A stretch of 20,531 nucleotides of DNA from a virus. Below, piece after piece: positions 20,091 to 20,531 of this stretch. The position numbers were made by a program, and so were the translations under genes. The first letter of the stretch is position 1. Every line of letters begins with the position of its first letter. The stretch lies in IMG/VR virus record IMGVR_UViG_3300034642_000119, positions 1 to 20,531 of that record, one strand, 5' to 3'. The notes under the pieces are model-generated. The model searched no databases, was not told the DNA's origin, and worked only from the letters and a program-made list of their open reading frames with translations.

Positions 20091-20531
20091 TTATCCTACT
20101 TTCCCTACATCACCAAAAGGATTAGACTCCGTAAAGTCTAAAATGGTATCATCTTGTTTATCAAAGAAGTCATTCATTGCATTTTCATCCACTGTATCAA
20201 CAACATAAGCTTCTTGTATTATATAGTCACCTGTCTCTGTAAGTAATGCACCAGTTCCATCCTCTAATGAAAGTTGGAACGCAAGTTGGTCTAATGAATT
20301 GTCTGTTTCGATTGCATCAATCTCTGCAATACCAGTATCCATATCTTCACTAGAATATTCAAAAGTTTTACATTTTAATTTAAATGCTGGTACATTATGA
20401 ATTTGATAGAATGGGTCATCATGGTCTACAAAAGATATTTCAAATATCTTTTTTACTTTTGGAAAGTAAACCAAGTCACCTTCATTTGGTCTTGTCTTTA
20501 CAATTAAATTAGAGTCATGTGATACTAATTG
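20091..20531 (-). CDS. gp14: Neck protein gp14 (5' end beyond window)
   Basis: C-terminal 146 codons; the frame is open to the window edge. Part of the head neck completing the portal before tail joining. The segment RPNEGDLVYFPKVKKIFEIS with FVDHDDPFYQ matches T4 gp14 [20 protein letters not shown] and PYDPFYQ. ATG or TTG starts inside the segment are not real starts: codons before the TTG at 20474 (KTRPNEGD) continue the T4 alignment. The C-terminus is acidic and ends NPFGDVGKVG. Followed by gp15 as in T4. Confidence 0.93.
   Translation of the reverse strand, partial: QLVSHDSNLIVKTRPNEGDLVYFPKVKKIFEISFVDHDDPFYQIHNVPAFKLKCKTFEYSSEDMDTGIAEIDAIETDNSLDQLAFQLSLEDGTGALLTETGDYIIQEAYVVDTVDENAMNDFFDKQDDTILDFTESNPFGDVGKVG

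Noticed and set aside
20091-20474. Complete small gene starting at 20474
   Set aside because: The frame stays open to the window edge and upstream codons continue the gp14 alignment; the TTG is an internal Leu.
1-20531. CRISPR arrays, insertion sequences, rRNA, integrase or attachment sites
   Set aside because: I found no regularly spaced direct repeats, transposase-like proteins, rRNA or integrase motifs. The tRNA shows no duplicated 3' end nearby.

Overview
This window is a stretch of the late structural region of a T4-like myovirus (tailed phage, contractile tail). Nearly every gene reads on the minus strand, so transcription runs from base 20531 towards base 1. Following that direction, the T4 late order is recognisable: neck protein gp14 (partial), gp15, terminase small subunit gp16, terminase large subunit gp17, sheath gp18, tube gp19, portal gp20, core protein gp67, prohead protease gp21, scaffold gp22, capsid gp23, then recombination mediator UvsY and helicase UvsW (partial). 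The AT-rich sequence, the gp23-to-uvsY/uvsW layout, the many small C1q-like and fibre-like genes and a BMP-type periplasmic binding protein suggest a marine phage of the cyanophage/pelagimyophage type. The host is inference only; SAR11-like alphaproteobacteria are a reasonable guess.

Region by region: 14767-18448 holds seven small virion or fibre-like genes inserted between the two terminase genes. They include a tandemly repeated two-gene module (C1q-like gene plus fibre-like gene). 12562-13119 carries two small accessory genes between gp17 and gp18: a 53-residue DUF1289-type protein and a lone plus-strand gene with a degenerate HNH-like zinc motif. 4042-12561 is the head and tail core. 1958-3965 is an accessory island between the gp23 terminator and another terminator. 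It holds a stand-alone AsnRS/AsnA-like catalytic core, a tRNA-Asn(GTT) with a class II (Leu-like) body and a very long variable arm, and a signal-peptide-bearing BMP-family substrate-binding protein. 1-1888 holds a second tail-tube-fold protein, uvsY and uvsW.

Regulation: exact TATAAATA (the T4 late promoter core) or close variants lie upstream of many transcription units. Two exact copies, one per strand, sit precisely 5 nt before an ATG, which predicts leaderless late mRNAs. Two strong intrinsic terminators follow gp23 and the BMP gene.

The most exciting candidate system is the synthetase-like gene and the odd tRNA, separated by 5 bp (3054-3965). The tRNA combines Asn identity elements with a class II body whose variable arm is a 13-bp hairpin. 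Its neighbour is a class II synthetase core with no anticodon-binding domain. This could be a phage-borne, self-contained tRNA charging or modification pair.
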